Source: Mesorhizobium sp.
GTDB taxonomy: Bacteria; Pseudomonadota; Alphaproteobacteria; Rhizobiales; Rhizobiaceae
DNA: 64,000 bases
Direction of reading: 5' to 3'
Assembly: GCF_017306545.1 (NCBI RefSeq)
Contig: NZ_JAFKID010000006.1
Coordinates: 124,001 to 188,000, forward strand
Positions 28,203 through 36,970 of this stretch are shown piece after piece. The notes under the pieces were generated by a model, which searched no databases, had not been told where the DNA came from, and saw nothing but the letters and a program-made list of their open reading frames with translations. Both the position numbers and the translations under genes were made by a program. Every line of letters begins with the position of its first letter. Position 1 is the stretch's first letter.

Positions 28203-29207
28203 ATGACTGCAGCCGTTTCCTTCAGACAAGTTTCCCGCCATTTCGGCGCGGTCCGCGCCGTCGATGCGCTCGATCTCGACATCGCGCCGGGCGAGTTCTT
28301 CGCCATGCTGGGGCCGTCCGGTTCGGGCAAGACGACGTGCCTGCGCCTGATCGCCGGTTTCGAGCAGCCGACCGCCGGCGCGATCTCGATCTTCGGCGAG
28401 CGTGCCGAAGGCGTCCCGCCCTATCGACGCAACGTCAACACCGTCTTCCAGGACTACGCGCTGTTCCCGCACCTCAACGTGCTCGACAACGTGGCCTACG
28501 GCCTGATGGTCAAGGGCACCGCGAAAGCTGAGCGCTACAGGTCGGCCGAAGAAGCGCTGGCGCTGGTGCGCCTGCCCGGCTACGGCGCGCGCCGGCCCGG
28601 CCAGCTTTCCGGCGGCCAGCGCCAGCGCGTCGCGCTCGCCCGCGCACTGGTCAACCAGCCCAAGGTACTTTTGCTCGACGAGCCGCTCGGCGCGCTGGAT
28701 CTCAAACTGCGCGAGGACATGCAGGAGGAGTTGAAGAGCCTCCAGAAAGCGCTCGGCATCACCTTCGTCTTCGTCACTCACGACCAGGGCGAGGCGCTGT
28801 CCATGGCCGACCGCGTCGCCGTCTTCAACGAAGGCCGCATCATGCAGGTCGGCGCGCCGCAGGACATCTACCAGAAGCCGGCGACCCGTTTCGTCGCCGA
28901 TTTCGTCGGGTCCTCCAACGTGCTGCCGCCGGATTTCGTCCAGCGCTGGTCGGGCCAGCGGCGCTGGGGCTCGCTTCGGCCGGAAGCGATCCGGGTCAAC
29001 CGCGGCGACGCCAAGGGGAGCGAAGGGGTCGCGGCCCGGCTTGTCGGCACCAACTATCTCGGCGCGACGACGCGGCTCGCGCTCGACGCCGACGGCTTGC
29101 GGCTGCACGCCGTGGTGCCGGCCGGTTCCGCCTTGCCCGAGGAGGGCGAACAGGTGGTGCTCTCCTTCAACCGCGAGAGCCTGCATCTGATGGAGGAAGG
29201 GGCGTGA
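28203..29207 (+). CDS. polyamine-type ABC transporter, ATP-binding protein (YdcT-like)
   Basis: A 334-residue ATPase of the PotA group. Walker A is [14 protein letters not shown], the Q-loop lies in [17 protein letters not shown], the signature is [15 protein letters not shown], Walker B is [15 protein letters not shown], and the H-loop is [13 protein letters not shown]. After about residue 235 a TOBE-like domain ([13 protein letters not shown] onwards) provides regulatory contacts. The start at [10 protein letters not shown] follows the RIME-like element; the frame is open through the repeat, but that stretch is not coding in character. It powers uptake together with the two permeases downstream. 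Confidence 0.92.
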   Translation: MTAAVSFRQVSRHFGAVRAVDALDLDIAPGEFFAMLGPSGSGKTTCLRLIAGFEQPTAGAISIFGERAEGVPPYRRNVNTVFQDYALFPHLNVLDNVAYGLMVKGTAKAERYRSAEEALALVRLPGYGARRPGQLSGGQRQRVALARALVNQPKVLLLDEPLGALDLKLREDMQEELKSLQKALGITFVFVTHDQGEALSMADRVAVFNEGRIMQVGAPQDIYQKPATRFVADFVGSSNVLPPDFVQRWSGQRRWGSLRPEAIRVNRGDAKGSEGVAARLVGTNYLGATTRLALDADGLRLHAVVPAGSALPEEGEQVVLSFNRESLHLMEEGA

Positions 29208-29219
29208 AGGCGTTGCAAC

Positions 29220-29355
29220 AGTCTCTCCTCGCCCCGTTTACGGGGAGAGGATGCCGGCAAGCAGGTGAGGGGCGGCGCCGACTTTTGCGAGTGTCCGCGC
29301 CGCCCCTCATCCGCCCCTTCGGGGCACCTTCTCCCCGTGAACGGGGAGAAGGAAG
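29220..29355. repeat. tandem RIME-like palindromes between ydcT- and ydcU-like genes
   Basis: The first hairpin pairs CTCGCCCCGTTTACGGGGAG, followed by a GGTGAGGGGCGG arm; after a 25-base spacer the inverted copy runs CCGCCCCTCATCCGCCCC, TTCGGGG and CTTCTCCCCGTGAACGGGGA. The two halves are inverted relative to each other, as in RIME elements of Rhizobium. It fills the gap between the two genes. Confidence 0.85.
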
Positions 29356-29370
29356 CGCGGCACGGCTATC

Positions 29371-30336
29371 ATGACCCTCGCCGCCACCCATCCGCCGTCC
29401 GCCCCTGCCATCCTGCCTTCCTCGGGCGGCATGCGCGGCGCGCTGGCGGACCTGTTCTGGCGCCGGCCGCGCTTCCTGCTGGTGCTGATGCTGGCGCCGC
29501 CGCTGCTGTGGCTCGGCATCGTCTATATCGGCTCGCTGATCGCGCTCCTGATGCAGAGCTTCTTTTCGATCGACGAGTTCTCCGGCCTGATCGACCGCCA
29601 TGTCACGCTGAAGACCTATGGCGACCTGTTCCAGGCGGCCAATCTCGACATCATCATCCGCACGGTGGTGATGGCGGCGCTGGTCACGCTGGCTTCCGTA
29701 GCCGTCGCTTTTCCCATCGCCTATTACGCGGCGCGCTATGCGCGCGGCCGCTGGAAAGCGCTGTTTTATCTCGCCGTCATGCTGCCGCTGTGGTCGAGCT
29801 ATCTGGTCAAGGTCTACGCCTGGAAGCTGATTCTCGCCAAGGAAGGCATCCTCACCTGGCTGCTGGCCAGGCTGCATCTCGGCTGGCTGCTCGACGGCTG
29901 GCTGGCGTTGCCTTATGTCGGCGGTTCCTCCCTGTCGGTTTCGGCCACCGGCACCTTCATCGCCTTCGTCTATGTCTGGCTGCCCTTCATGATCCTGCCG
30001 GTGCAGGCGGCGCTGGAGCGGGTGCCGAACAACCTCGTCGAAGCCTCGTCCGACCTCGGCGCCTCGCCCGGCCAGACCTTCCGCACCGTGCTGTTCCCGC
30101 TGGCGCTGCCGGGCATCGTCGCCGGCTCGATCTTCACCTTCTCGCTGACGCTCGGCGACTACATCATCCCGCAGATCATCGGTACGTCGCGCCTGTTCAT
30201 CGGCATGGCCGTCTATGCCCAGCAGGGGACCGCCGGCAACATCCCGCTCGCGGCCGCCTTCACCGTGGTGCCGATCGTCATCATGGGCTTCTACCTGTGG
30301 GGCGCCAAGCGGATGGGGGCTTTCGATGCGCTGTAA
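29371..30336 (+). CDS. polyamine-type ABC transporter, permease 1 (YdcU-like)
   Basis: A 321-residue inner-membrane permease of the PotB type. After a short cytoplasmic N-terminus, about six helices follow, among them FLLVLMLAPPLLWLGIVYIG and VVMAALVTLASVAVAFPIAY. The EAA cytoplasmic loop that contacts the ATPase is EASSDLGASPGQTFRTVLFP, ending LPGIVAGS. It pairs with the second permease downstream to form the membrane channel. Only an 83-base gap carrying a half palindrome separates them. Confidence 0.92.
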   Translation: MTLAATHPPSAPAILPSSGGMRGALADLFWRRPRFLLVLMLAPPLLWLGIVYIGSLIALLMQSFFSIDEFSGLIDRHVTLKTYGDLFQAANLDIIIRTVVMAALVTLASVAVAFPIAYYAARYARGRWKALFYLAVMLPLWSSYLVKVYAWKLILAKEGILTWLLARLHLGWLLDGWLALPYVGGSSLSVSATGTFIAFVYVWLPFMILPVQAALERVPNNLVEASSDLGASPGQTFRTVLFPLALPGIVAGSIFTFSLTLGDYIIPQIIGTSRLFIGMAVYAQQGTAGNIPLAAAFTVVPIVIMGFYLWGAKRMGAFDAL

Positions 30337-30349
30337 TTTTTATCCAGCG

Positions 30350-30390
30350 ACCCCCGCCCCTAACCGCTCCCCCTTGAGGGATGGGGGGCA
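30350..30390. repeat. half copy of the CCCCTCCCCTCAAGG-type palindrome
   Basis: CCCCCGCCCCTAACCGCTCC followed by CCCTTGAGGGATGGGGG matches one arm and loop of the element at 18068-18160. The second arm is missing or decayed. It lies between the two permease genes, 30 bases before the ydcV-like start. Confidence 0.6.
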
Positions 30391-30419
30391 TCTCTTTCGA
30401 GCAGTGCAGAGGGTTTCCC

Positions 30420-31235
30420 ATGCGCGCTGACCGCAACCAGTCCGCCCCCTTGCCGCTGAAGATCGCCGCCACCTGCGGGCTCTTGTTCCTGCACCTGCCG
30501 ATCCTGTTGATCTTCGTCTATGCCTTCACCACCGAGGAAAAGACCTTCCAGTGGCCGCTGCCGGGCTTCACGCTGCAATGGTTCGGCGTCACCTGGAACC
30601 GGCCGGACGTCTGGGCAGCCCTTTCGCTCTCCGTGCGCGTCGCCGCGATCTCGACGCTGATCGCGCTCATCCTCGGCACGCTCTGCTCGGCCGCCGTTTC
30701 CCGGTCGAAGTTCTTCGGCCGCGAGGCGATTTCGCTGCTGGTGATCCTGCCCATCGCGTTGCCCGGCATCATCACCGGCATCGCGCTGCGCTCGGCCTTT
30801 TCGCTGGCCGACATTCCCTTCTCGTTCTGGACGATCGTGCTCGGCCACGCGACGTTCTGCGTGGTGGTGGTCTATAACAACGCCGTCGCCCGCTTCCGCC
30901 GCACCTCCGGCTCGATGATCGAGGCGTCCTACGACCTCGGCGCCGACGGTTTCCAGACGTTCCGGCACGTCGTGCTGCCCAACATCGCGACGGCGCTTCT
31001 GGCCGGCGGCATGCTCGCCTTCGCGCTCTCCTTCGACGAGGTCATCGTCACCACCTTCACCGCCGGCCAGCAACAGACGGTGCCGATCTGGATGCTGGAG
31101 GAACTGATCCGCCCGCGCCAGCGCCCCGTCACCAATGTGGTGGCCATGGTGGTGGTACTGGTGACGTTGCTGCCGATCCTTTTCGCCTACTACCTCACCC
31201 GCGACGGCGACCAGATCGCCGGGTCGGGCAAATGA
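30420..31235 (+). CDS. polyamine-type ABC transporter, permease 2 (YdcV-like)
   Basis: A 271-residue permease of the PotC type with about six helices ([20 protein letters not shown] first). The EAA loop is [20 protein letters not shown], followed by [21 protein letters not shown], which is characteristic of PotC/YdcV. The ATG at [11 protein letters not shown] has GAGGG nine bases upstream; an earlier in-frame ATG lies within the repeat half and is not believed. It completes the transporter. Confidence 0.92.
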   Translation: MRADRNQSAPLPLKIAATCGLLFLHLPILLIFVYAFTTEEKTFQWPLPGFTLQWFGVTWNRPDVWAALSLSVRVAAISTLIALILGTLCSAAVSRSKFFGREAISLLVILPIALPGIITGIALRSAFSLADIPFSFWTIVLGHATFCVVVVYNNAVARFRRTSGSMIEASYDLGADGFQTFRHVVLPNIATALLAGGMLAFALSFDEVIVTTFTAGQQQTVPIWMLEELIRPRQRPVTNVVAMVVVLVTLLPILFAYYLTRDGDQIAGSGK

Positions 31236-31240
31236 ACCCG

Positions 31241-31321
31241 GCGAATAGGGAGTAGGGAATAGCGAATAGGGAACGACCTTCGCAGGCCCCCTATTCGCCG
31301 CTCGCTATTTCGCTATTCGCT
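31241..31321. repeat. inverted AATAGGG-type microrepeat before the dehydrogenase gene
   Basis: Left units GCGAATAGGGAGTAGGGAAT and AGCGAATAGGGAACG are mirrored by CCCCCTATTCGCCGCTCGCT and ATTTCGCTATTCGC. This is the same family as 7283-7387. It fills the gap between the last permease and the aldehyde dehydrogenase. Confidence 0.75.
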
Positions 31322-31340
31322 CCTGACCAGGAGAATTTCC

Positions 31341-32768
31341 ATGGACACCGAAATGCTGATCGGCGCGAAGTTCGAGAAAGGCACGGAGGCCGGCGAGCCG
31401 GTGCTCAACCCGAAGACCGGCGCCACGATCCTCGACCTTCCCGAAGCAGGCGCCACGCAGGTCGAGGCGGCGGTGGCGGCTGCCGAAAAGGCTTTCGCAA
31501 GCTGGTCGCGCACCACGCCGGCGCAGCGCTCCGCCTGCCTGCTCAAGATCGCCGACCGCATCGAGGCGGACGCCGCCGAATTCGCGCGGCTGGAGGCGTT
31601 GAATTGCGGCAAACCGATCAACGCCGTCCTGAACGACGAGATTCCGGCCATCGTCGATTGCTGGCGCTTCTTCGCCGGCGCGGTGCGCACCATGCCGGGG
31701 CAGGTGGCGGGCGAATACCTGCCGGGTCACACCTCGATGATCCGCCGCGATGCCGTCGGCATCGTCGCCTCCATCGCGCCGTGGAATTATCCGCTGATGA
31801 TGATGGCCTGGAAGCTGGCGCCGGCCATCGCCGGCGGCAACACCGTCGTCTTCAAGCCGTCCGAGCAGACGCCGCTGACGGCGCTGAAACTGGCGCGGGT
31901 GCTGGCGGACGTGTTGCCCGAGGGCGTCGTCAACGTCGTGCTCGGCCGCGGCGACAGCGTCGGCAGTCCGCTGATCAATCACCCGAAGATCAACATGATC
32001 TCGATCACCGGCGACGTCGCGACCGGCAAGAAGGTGTTGCAGGCGGCCGCCAAGTCGGTCAAGCGCACGCATTTGGAGCTCGGCGGCAAGGCGCCGGTCG
32101 TCGTCTTCGACGACGCCGACCTGGATGCCGTGGTTACCGGCCTGCGCGCTTTCGGTTTCTACAATGCCGGTCAGGACTGCACGGCCGCCTGCCGTATCTA
32201 TGCGGGCAAGAAGATCTACGACAGGCTGGTCGCCGACCTGTCGTCCGCCGTCTCGACCATCAAATACGACCAGCCGGACGATACCGAAAACGAAATCGGC
32301 CCGCTGATTTCGAGGCGCCAGCGCGACCGCGTGTCGAGCTTCGTCGAGCGCGCTTCGGAACTGAAGCACATCGAGATCACCACCGGCGGCAGGCCGGGCG
32401 AGGGTTCCGGCTTCTTCTACCAGCCGACCGTGGTGGCCGGCGCCTTGCAGGACGACGAGATCGTGCGCCGCGAGGTGTTCGGCCCGGTGGTCTCCGTCAC
32501 CCGGTTTTCCGACGCGGACGAGGCGGTCGCCTGGGCCAACGACAGCGACTACGGCCTCGCCTCCTCGGTGTGGACGAAGGACATATCGCGCGCCATGGCG
32601 ACGGCTGCGCGCCTGCAATACGGCTGCACCTGGATCAACACGCACTTTATGCTTTGCAACGAGATGCCGCATGGCGGCCTGAAACAGTCCGGCTACGGCA
32701 AGGACATGTCGCTCTACGCGCTGGAGGACTACACGGCCGTGCGGCATGTCATGATCGCGCATGGGTGA
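31341..32768 (+). CDS. gamma-aminobutyraldehyde dehydrogenase (YdcW/PatD-like)
   Basis: A 475-residue NAD-dependent aldehyde dehydrogenase that would oxidise 4-aminobutanal, from putrescine deamination, to GABA. The catalytic cysteine is Cys280 in [20 protein letters not shown] and the general base is Glu246 in [13 protein letters not shown]. The cofactor region is [20 protein letters not shown] and the C-terminal [12 protein letters not shown] block is present. NAGQDCTA and the length closely resemble E. coli YdcW. As last gene of the operon it links amine uptake to its catabolism. No putrescine aminotransferase gene is adjacent, so that step must be encoded elsewhere. Confidence 0.9.
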   Translation: MDTEMLIGAKFEKGTEAGEPVLNPKTGATILDLPEAGATQVEAAVAAAEKAFASWSRTTPAQRSACLLKIADRIEADAAEFARLEALNCGKPINAVLNDEIPAIVDCWRFFAGAVRTMPGQVAGEYLPGHTSMIRRDAVGIVASIAPWNYPLMMMAWKLAPAIAGGNTVVFKPSEQTPLTALKLARVLADVLPEGVVNVVLGRGDSVGSPLINHPKINMISITGDVATGKKVLQAAAKSVKRTHLELGGKAPVVVFDDADLDAVVTGLRAFGFYNAGQDCTAACRIYAGKKIYDRLVADLSSAVSTIKYDQPDDTENEIGPLISRRQRDRVSSFVERASELKHIEITTGGRPGEGSGFFYQPTVVAGALQDDEIVRREVFGPVVSVTRFSDADEAVAWANDSDYGLASSVWTKDISRAMATAARLQYGCTWINTHFMLCNEMPHGGLKQSGYGKDMSLYALEDYTAVRHVMIAHG

Positions 32769-32784
32769 GGAGCGGTTCACGTCG

Positions 32785-32930
32785 CGAACGAAAAGCCCCC
32801 GAATGGGCTTTTCGAGCGACGAACGGTGAAAGACCGGTCCGCCTTCGGGCGGATCGGAACGTCCAGTGGACGTTTCGAAGGTCTTGAACGCCCGAAGGGC
32901 TGGGAGCCGTAGCGGAGGGCCGGGAACCGG
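32785..32930. repeat. multi-hairpin dispersed element, copy 1
   Basis: About 145 bases containing four hairpins in order: CGAAAAGCCCCCGAATGGGC with TTTTCG; CCGCCTTCGGGCGG; AACGTCCAGTGGACGTT; and CGCCCGAAGGGC. Strong similarity in the same order is found at 38820-38960. Between hairpins the two copies share CGAACGGTGAAAG and TTGAACGCCCGAAGGGCTGG. It lies directly after the aldehyde dehydrogenase stop. Confidence 0.8.
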
Positions 32931-33306
32931 TTCGCGCCGCGAAATCATGATGCCGGCAGCCGCGAACGCCGGAACCACGTGCCGGAGAGCGGCCCTATCC
33001 TGCCGCCTTGGCCTTCGCCGGCAATGGCAGCGGGTCGTCCCGCATGGCTGGCGGGCACGCCGCCGTCGATCATCTCTAAGAACATCCGGCGCATGCGTGA
33101 TTCTCAGAACATGCTGATGTGCCTGGCGACGCCTTCATCATGGGCGCGATGGCGAATTCCAGCTTGCCGACGATGGCCGGCGATGCCGGTCCCGCTTTTT
33201 GTGTAGGCCGTACTTTTTGCGCGGGCCGTACTTTTTGCGCGGGTTTGTATTTGCTCCGCCGGCTAATCGCGTTATGGGACGCCATCGCCGTAAAGGGACG
33301 TCGGGA
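32931..33306. other. intergenic region before orfA-pit, including an 18-bp tandem repeat
   Basis: No gene is convincing here. A minus-strand frame of about 43 codons (MIDGGVPASHAGRPAAIAGE onwards) could be a decayed remnant but has no recognisable start signal. At 33207-33242 the 18-base unit GCCGTACTTTTTGCGCGG occurs twice in perfect tandem, with a diverged third copy just before it (CCCGCTTTTTGTGTAGG). The repeats end about 65 bases before the phosphate-transport operon and may be regulatory. Confidence 0.5.
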
Positions 33307-33948
33307 ATGCTGGGCTGGTTCCGCAAGCTTCTGCCGCATGAGGATCGTTTCTTCGACCTGTTCGACCGGCATGCGCGCACCGTGGTCGCCGCCGCCGAAG
33401 CGCTCGAGCGCCTGCTGGCGGGCGAGGACGTCGCGGCCAACTGCGACAGGATCGTCACGCTGGAGAAGGAGGCCGACACCATCGCCGCCGAGGTGATGCT
33501 GGCCGTGCGGCGCTCCTTCATCACCCCCTTCGACCGCACCGACATCCAGGACCTGATCCAGTCGATGGACGACGCCATCGACATGATGAACAAGACGGTC
33601 AAGACGGTGCGGCGCTTCGAGACGACGGAGTTCGACCCGCTGATGCGCGAAATGGGCGGCACCATCGTCGACGCGGCGCGCCTTGTTGCCAAAGCCGTGC
33701 CGCTGCTGGCCAAGGCCAATGCCAATGCGCAGCAGCTGGCGACGATCGCCGAGGAGGTGACGCGCGCCGAGGAGCGGTCCGACGAACTGCATGAGCAGGG
33801 CCTGAAGGATCTGTTCCACCGCCATCGCACTGGCAACGCCATGGCCTACCTGACCGGCTCGGAAATCTACAGCCAGCTCGAAAAGGTGGTCGACCGGTTC
33901 GAGGACGTGGCCAATGAAATTTCCGGCATTGTCATCGAGAACGTGTAG
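33307..33948 (+). CDS. DUF47/PhoU-like protein (OrfA of the pit operon)
   Basis: A 213-residue all-helical PhoU-like protein (MLGWFRKLLPHEDRFFDLFD, LEKEADTIAAEVMLAVRRSF, TPFDRTDIQDLIQSMDDAID, with the DxxD metal-binding region). Proteins of this kind are encoded next to Pit phosphate transporters and modulate them. In Sinorhizobium meliloti the pair is called orfA-pit and forms the low-affinity phosphate system, used when phosphate is plentiful. The start at MLGW lies nine bases before pit at the other end, so the two genes form an operon. An upstream in-frame extension through the tandem repeat is rejected. Confidence 0.92.
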   Translation: MLGWFRKLLPHEDRFFDLFDRHARTVVAAAEALERLLAGEDVAANCDRIVTLEKEADTIAAEVMLAVRRSFITPFDRTDIQDLIQSMDDAIDMMNKTVKTVRRFETTEFDPLMREMGGTIVDAARLVAKAVPLLAKANANAQQLATIAEEVTRAEERSDELHEQGLKDLFHRHRTGNAMAYLTGSEIYSQLEKVVDRFEDVANEISGIVIENV

Positions 33949-33957
33949 CCGCCGCCG

Positions 33958-34962
33958 ATGGAAGCCTCGCTCGCCTTTCCGCTGCTCGTCGGGCTTGTCG
34001 CTGTCGCGCTGTTCTTCGATTTCCTCAATGGCCTGCACGACGCGGCCAATTCCATCGCCACCATCGTTTCGACGCGGGTGCTGCGGCCGCAATACGCCGT
34101 CTTCTGGGCCGCCTTCTTCAACTTCATCGCTTTCCTGTTCTTCGGCCTGCACGTCGCCGAAACCATCGGCAAGGGAATCGTCTCGACCGATGTCATCACG
34201 CCCGCCGTCATCTTCGCGGCGCTGACGGGCGCTATCGTCTGGAACATCCTGACCTGGTGGCTCGGCATTCCCTCGTCGTCGTCGCACGCACTGATCGGCG
34301 GGCTGGTCGGCGCCGGCGTCGCCAAGGCCGGCACCGGCGCCATCGTCTGGGGTGGCTTGAGCAAGACCGTGGCGGCGATCGTGCTGTCACCCGCCACAGG
34401 CTTCGTGCTGGCGCTGGTGCTCATCCTCGTCGTGTCGTGGATTTTCGTGCGGCAGACGCCGTTCGCCGTCGACAGCACTTTTCGCGTCGCGCAGTTCTTT
34501 TCCGCCTCGCTCTACTCGCTCGGCCACGGTGGGAACGATGCGCAGAAGACCATGGGCATCATCGCCGTGCTGCTCTATTCGCAGGGCATGCTGGGCGACA
34601 CTTTCTATGTGCCGCTGTGGGTGGTGCTGACCTGTCAGTCGGCGCTGGCGCTGGGCACCCTGCTCGGCGGCTGGCGCATCGTCCACACGATGGGCTCGAA
34701 GATCACCAGGCTCAACCCGATGCAGGGATTCTGCGCCGAGACCGGCGGCGCGCTCACGCTTTTCGGCGCCACCTGGCTCGGCATTCCCGTCTCCACCACC
34801 CACACAATCACCGGCGCCATCGTCGGGGTGGGGGCTGCGCGCCGCGTCTCGGCCGTGCGCTGGGGCATTGCCGGCAACATCGTCATTGCCTGGATCGTCA
34901 CCCTGCCGGCCACCGCCGCCATCGCGGCGCTGACCTACTGGGCCTCGCATCTGGCCGGTTGA
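33958..34962 (+). CDS. pit: Pit family inorganic phosphate transporter
   Basis: A 334-residue inner-membrane symporter with about ten helices. The two repeated PiT signatures are visible: FDFLNGLHDAANSIATIVST in the first half and SLGHGGNDAQKTMGIIAVLL in the second, each with the Asn-Asp/His-Asp core. The internal GIPSSSSHALIGGLVGAG and GIPVSTTHTITGAIVGVGAA repeats are the paired family motifs. It takes up metal-phosphate or proton-coupled phosphate with low affinity and is coupled to the upstream PhoU-like gene. Confidence 0.94.
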   Translation: MEASLAFPLLVGLVAVALFFDFLNGLHDAANSIATIVSTRVLRPQYAVFWAAFFNFIAFLFFGLHVAETIGKGIVSTDVITPAVIFAALTGAIVWNILTWWLGIPSSSSHALIGGLVGAGVAKAGTGAIVWGGLSKTVAAIVLSPATGFVLALVLILVVSWIFVRQTPFAVDSTFRVAQFFSASLYSLGHGGNDAQKTMGIIAVLLYSQGMLGDTFYVPLWVVLTCQSALALGTLLGGWRIVHTMGSKITRLNPMQGFCAETGGALTLFGATWLGIPVSTTHTITGAIVGVGAARRVSAVRWGIAGNIVIAWIVTLPATAAIAALTYWASHLAG

Positions 34963-35066
34963 CGGCGCGATCTGGCGCTTGCGTCCTCGCAAAAGCGGAT
35001 TATGTGACTCCTGATTTCGTCATCTCGCCCGCCGGATCGGCGATCCGGCCAGCCAAGGAATGATCC

Positions 35067-36227
35067 ATGACCGTCACCAAGGAAACCGTCATCGAAGGCC
35101 TGAAGACGGTCAACGGGCCGGACTTCACCGGCAACATCGTCGACCTCGGCCTGGTGTCGGAAATCTTCATCGCCGATTCCAAGGTCTTTTTCTCGATCAC
35201 CGTTCCGGCCGAGCGGGCACAGCAGATGGAGCCGCTGCGCGCCGCCGCCGAGCGCGTCGTCAAGGCGATCCCAGGCGTTGCCGGCGCCGTTGTGGCGCTG
35301 ACGGCCGAGAAGAAGGGAGGCGGCATGGAAAACGCGCCGCCGCGCCAGCCGCCGCGACCGGCGCCATCCCATGCCGGCCATGCTCCGCACGCGCCCGCTT
35401 CCCGCATCTCCGGCAAGCGCGGTGTGCCCGGCATCGAGGCGATCATCGCCGTTGCGTCCGGCAAGGGCGGCGTCGGCAAGTCCACCACCGCCGTCAACCT
35501 CGCGCTGGGGCTTGCGGCCAACGGCCTGAAAGTGGGCGTGCTCGATGCCGACATCTACGGCCCGTCCATGCCGCGCCTGCTCGGCATCAGGGGCCGGCCG
35601 GAGACGAAGGACGGCAAGATCCTGCAACCGATGCAGAATTTCGGCCTCAAGGTGATGTCGATGGGCTTCCTCGTCGATGAGGAGACGCCGATGATCTGGC
35701 GTGGCCCGATGGTGATCTCGGCGCTGACGCAGATGCTGCGCGAATGCGACTGGGGAGCGCTCGACGTGCTGGTGGTGGACATGCCGCCCGGCACCGGCGA
35801 CGCCCAACTCACCATGGCTCAGCAGGTGCCGCTGGCCGGCGCCGTCATCGTCTCGACGCCGCAGGACCTCGCTTTGATCGACGCCCGCAAGGGTTTGAAC
35901 ATGTTCAAGAAGGTCGACGTGCCGCTGCTCGGCATCGTCGAGAACATGAGCTATTTCATCGCCCCCGATACCGGCAAGCGCTACGACATTTTCGGCCATG
36001 GCGGCGCCAGGAAGGAAGCCGAGCGGCTCGGCGTCACCTTCCTCGGCGAAGTGCCGCTGGAGATGGGCATCCGCGAAAGCTCCGACGACGGCAAGCCGGT
36101 TGTGGCCGCGAAGCCGGATGGAGCAGAGGCGAAAATCTACCGCGGTATTGCTGCGAAGGTTTGGGAACGCTTGAGGGAGGAAAAGACGGCAGCCGAAAGC
36201 GCGACGCCGGCGATCGTGTTCGAGTAG
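35067..36227 (+). CDS. apbC: Mrp/ApbC family iron-sulfur cluster carrier ATPase
   Basis: A 386-residue cytoplasmic P-loop ATPase. Residues 1-90 form a MIP18/DUF59 domain (VIEGLKTVNGPDFTGNIVDL), a Pro-rich linker follows, and then the ATPase with deviant Walker A VASGKGGVGKSTTAVNLAL, DADIYGPSMPRLLGI and VVDMPPGTGDAQLTMAQQVP. It delivers Fe-S clusters to apo-proteins in relatives. The usual CPxC cluster-binding pair after VENMSYF is absent: this protein reads FIAPDTGKRYDIFG, a variant I recall from other alphaproteobacteria. It is monocistronic. The start has an AAGGAATGATCC sequence upstream. Confidence 0.92.
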   Translation: MTVTKETVIEGLKTVNGPDFTGNIVDLGLVSEIFIADSKVFFSITVPAERAQQMEPLRAAAERVVKAIPGVAGAVVALTAEKKGGGMENAPPRQPPRPAPSHAGHAPHAPASRISGKRGVPGIEAIIAVASGKGGVGKSTTAVNLALGLAANGLKVGVLDADIYGPSMPRLLGIRGRPETKDGKILQPMQNFGLKVMSMGFLVDEETPMIWRGPMVISALTQMLRECDWGALDVLVVDMPPGTGDAQLTMAQQVPLAGAVIVSTPQDLALIDARKGLNMFKKVDVPLLGIVENMSYFIAPDTGKRYDIFGHGGARKEAERLGVTFLGEVPLEMGIRESSDDGKPVVAAKPDGAEAKIYRGIAAKVWERLREEKTAAESATPAIVFE

Positions 36228-36236
36228 CCTGGTTTC

Positions 36237-36366
36237 TTCCTTCTCCCCGTTCACGGGGAGAAGGTGCCCGAAGGGCGGATGAGGGGCGGAATAAACCTTC
36301 GCAAGTCGGCGCCGCCCCTCACCCGACCGCTTCGCGGCCACCCTCTCCCCGTAAACGGGGCGAGGG
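36237..36366. repeat. RIME-like inverted pair between apbC and the CoxG-like gene
   Basis: The left half reads CTTCTCCCCGTTCACGGGGA then GAAGGTGCCCGAAGGGCGGA and TGAGGGGCGG; the right half reads GCCGCCCCTCACCCGACCGC then TTCGCGGCCACCCTCTCCCC and GTAAACGGGGCGAGG. The two inverted halves and the CCGCTTCGCGG hairpin match the described RIME1 structure. It lies between converging genes. Confidence 0.88.
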
Positions 36367-36371
36367 AAGGA

Positions 36372-36818
36372 TCAACCGCCCACCTTCTCCCCAAACGTCG
36401 AGAAAAACTGCCCCGCGAGCTTCTTCGAAGTCGAGGTGATTAGCCGGCTGCCGAGCTGGGCGATCTTGCCGCCGACATCGGCCTTGGCGGCGTATTTCAG
36501 CATGGTGCCGTCGCCATCCTCGGTCAGCGTCACGTCGGCGCCGCCCTTGGCGAAACCGGCGATGCCGCCCTTGCCTTCGCCCTGGATGGTATAAGAATGC
36601 GGCGGTTTCAAATTCTTCAGCGTCACCTCGCCGTTGAAGGTCGCCTTGATCGGGCCGATCTTGAGCACGACGGTCGCGGCCATCTCGGTCGGCGACTTCA
36701 TTTCCAGGCTCTGGCAGCCTGGAATGCATTCCTTCAAAACCGCCGGGTCGTTCAGCGCCGCCCACACCTTGTCCACCGGTGCGGCAATGCGTTCCTCGCC
36801 TTCGATCACCAAAGCCAT
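36372..36818 (-). CDS. CoxG/SRPBCC family protein
   Basis: A 148-residue single-domain protein of the SRPBCC fold, CoxG-like: MALVIEGEERIAAPVDKVWA, ALNDPAVLKECIPGCQSLEM, and IAQLGSRLITSTSKKLAGQF FFSTF at the C-terminus. In Oligotropha CoxG helps anchor carbon monoxide dehydrogenase, and many relatives accompany molybdenum hydroxylases. No such genes are nearby, so the function here is open. GGGAGAGG precedes the ATG. Its end lies next to the RIME-like element. Confidence 0.85.
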   Translation of the reverse strand: MALVIEGEERIAAPVDKVWAALNDPAVLKECIPGCQSLEMKSPTEMAATVVLKIGPIKATFNGEVTLKNLKPPHSYTIQGEGKGGIAGFAKGGADVTLTEDGDGTMLKYAAKADVGGKIAQLGSRLITSTSKKLAGQFFSTFGEKVGG

Positions 36819-36970
36819 TGACCTCTCCCATGCGAACGGCACAGATTGCAGGCGTAGCCTAGCACCCGCCCTCTGTCCATCGCACCAAAGTCCGGGTGTG
36901 CGGCGCCTTGCCTCTTGCTTGCCGGAAGGCACTGTCCTATCCATTTATCAGACAAATAAGGAATACCCCG

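Noticed and set aside
32936-33100. Short minus-strand frame that might be a gene remnant
   Set aside because: No ribosome site, no recognisable domain, and in an area of repeats; not enough to call a pseudogene.
33199-33306. N-terminal extension of the PhoU-like protein through the tandem repeat
   Set aside because: It would translate the 18-base repeat as repeated YFLRG, absent from the family, and the MLGWFRK start matches homologs.
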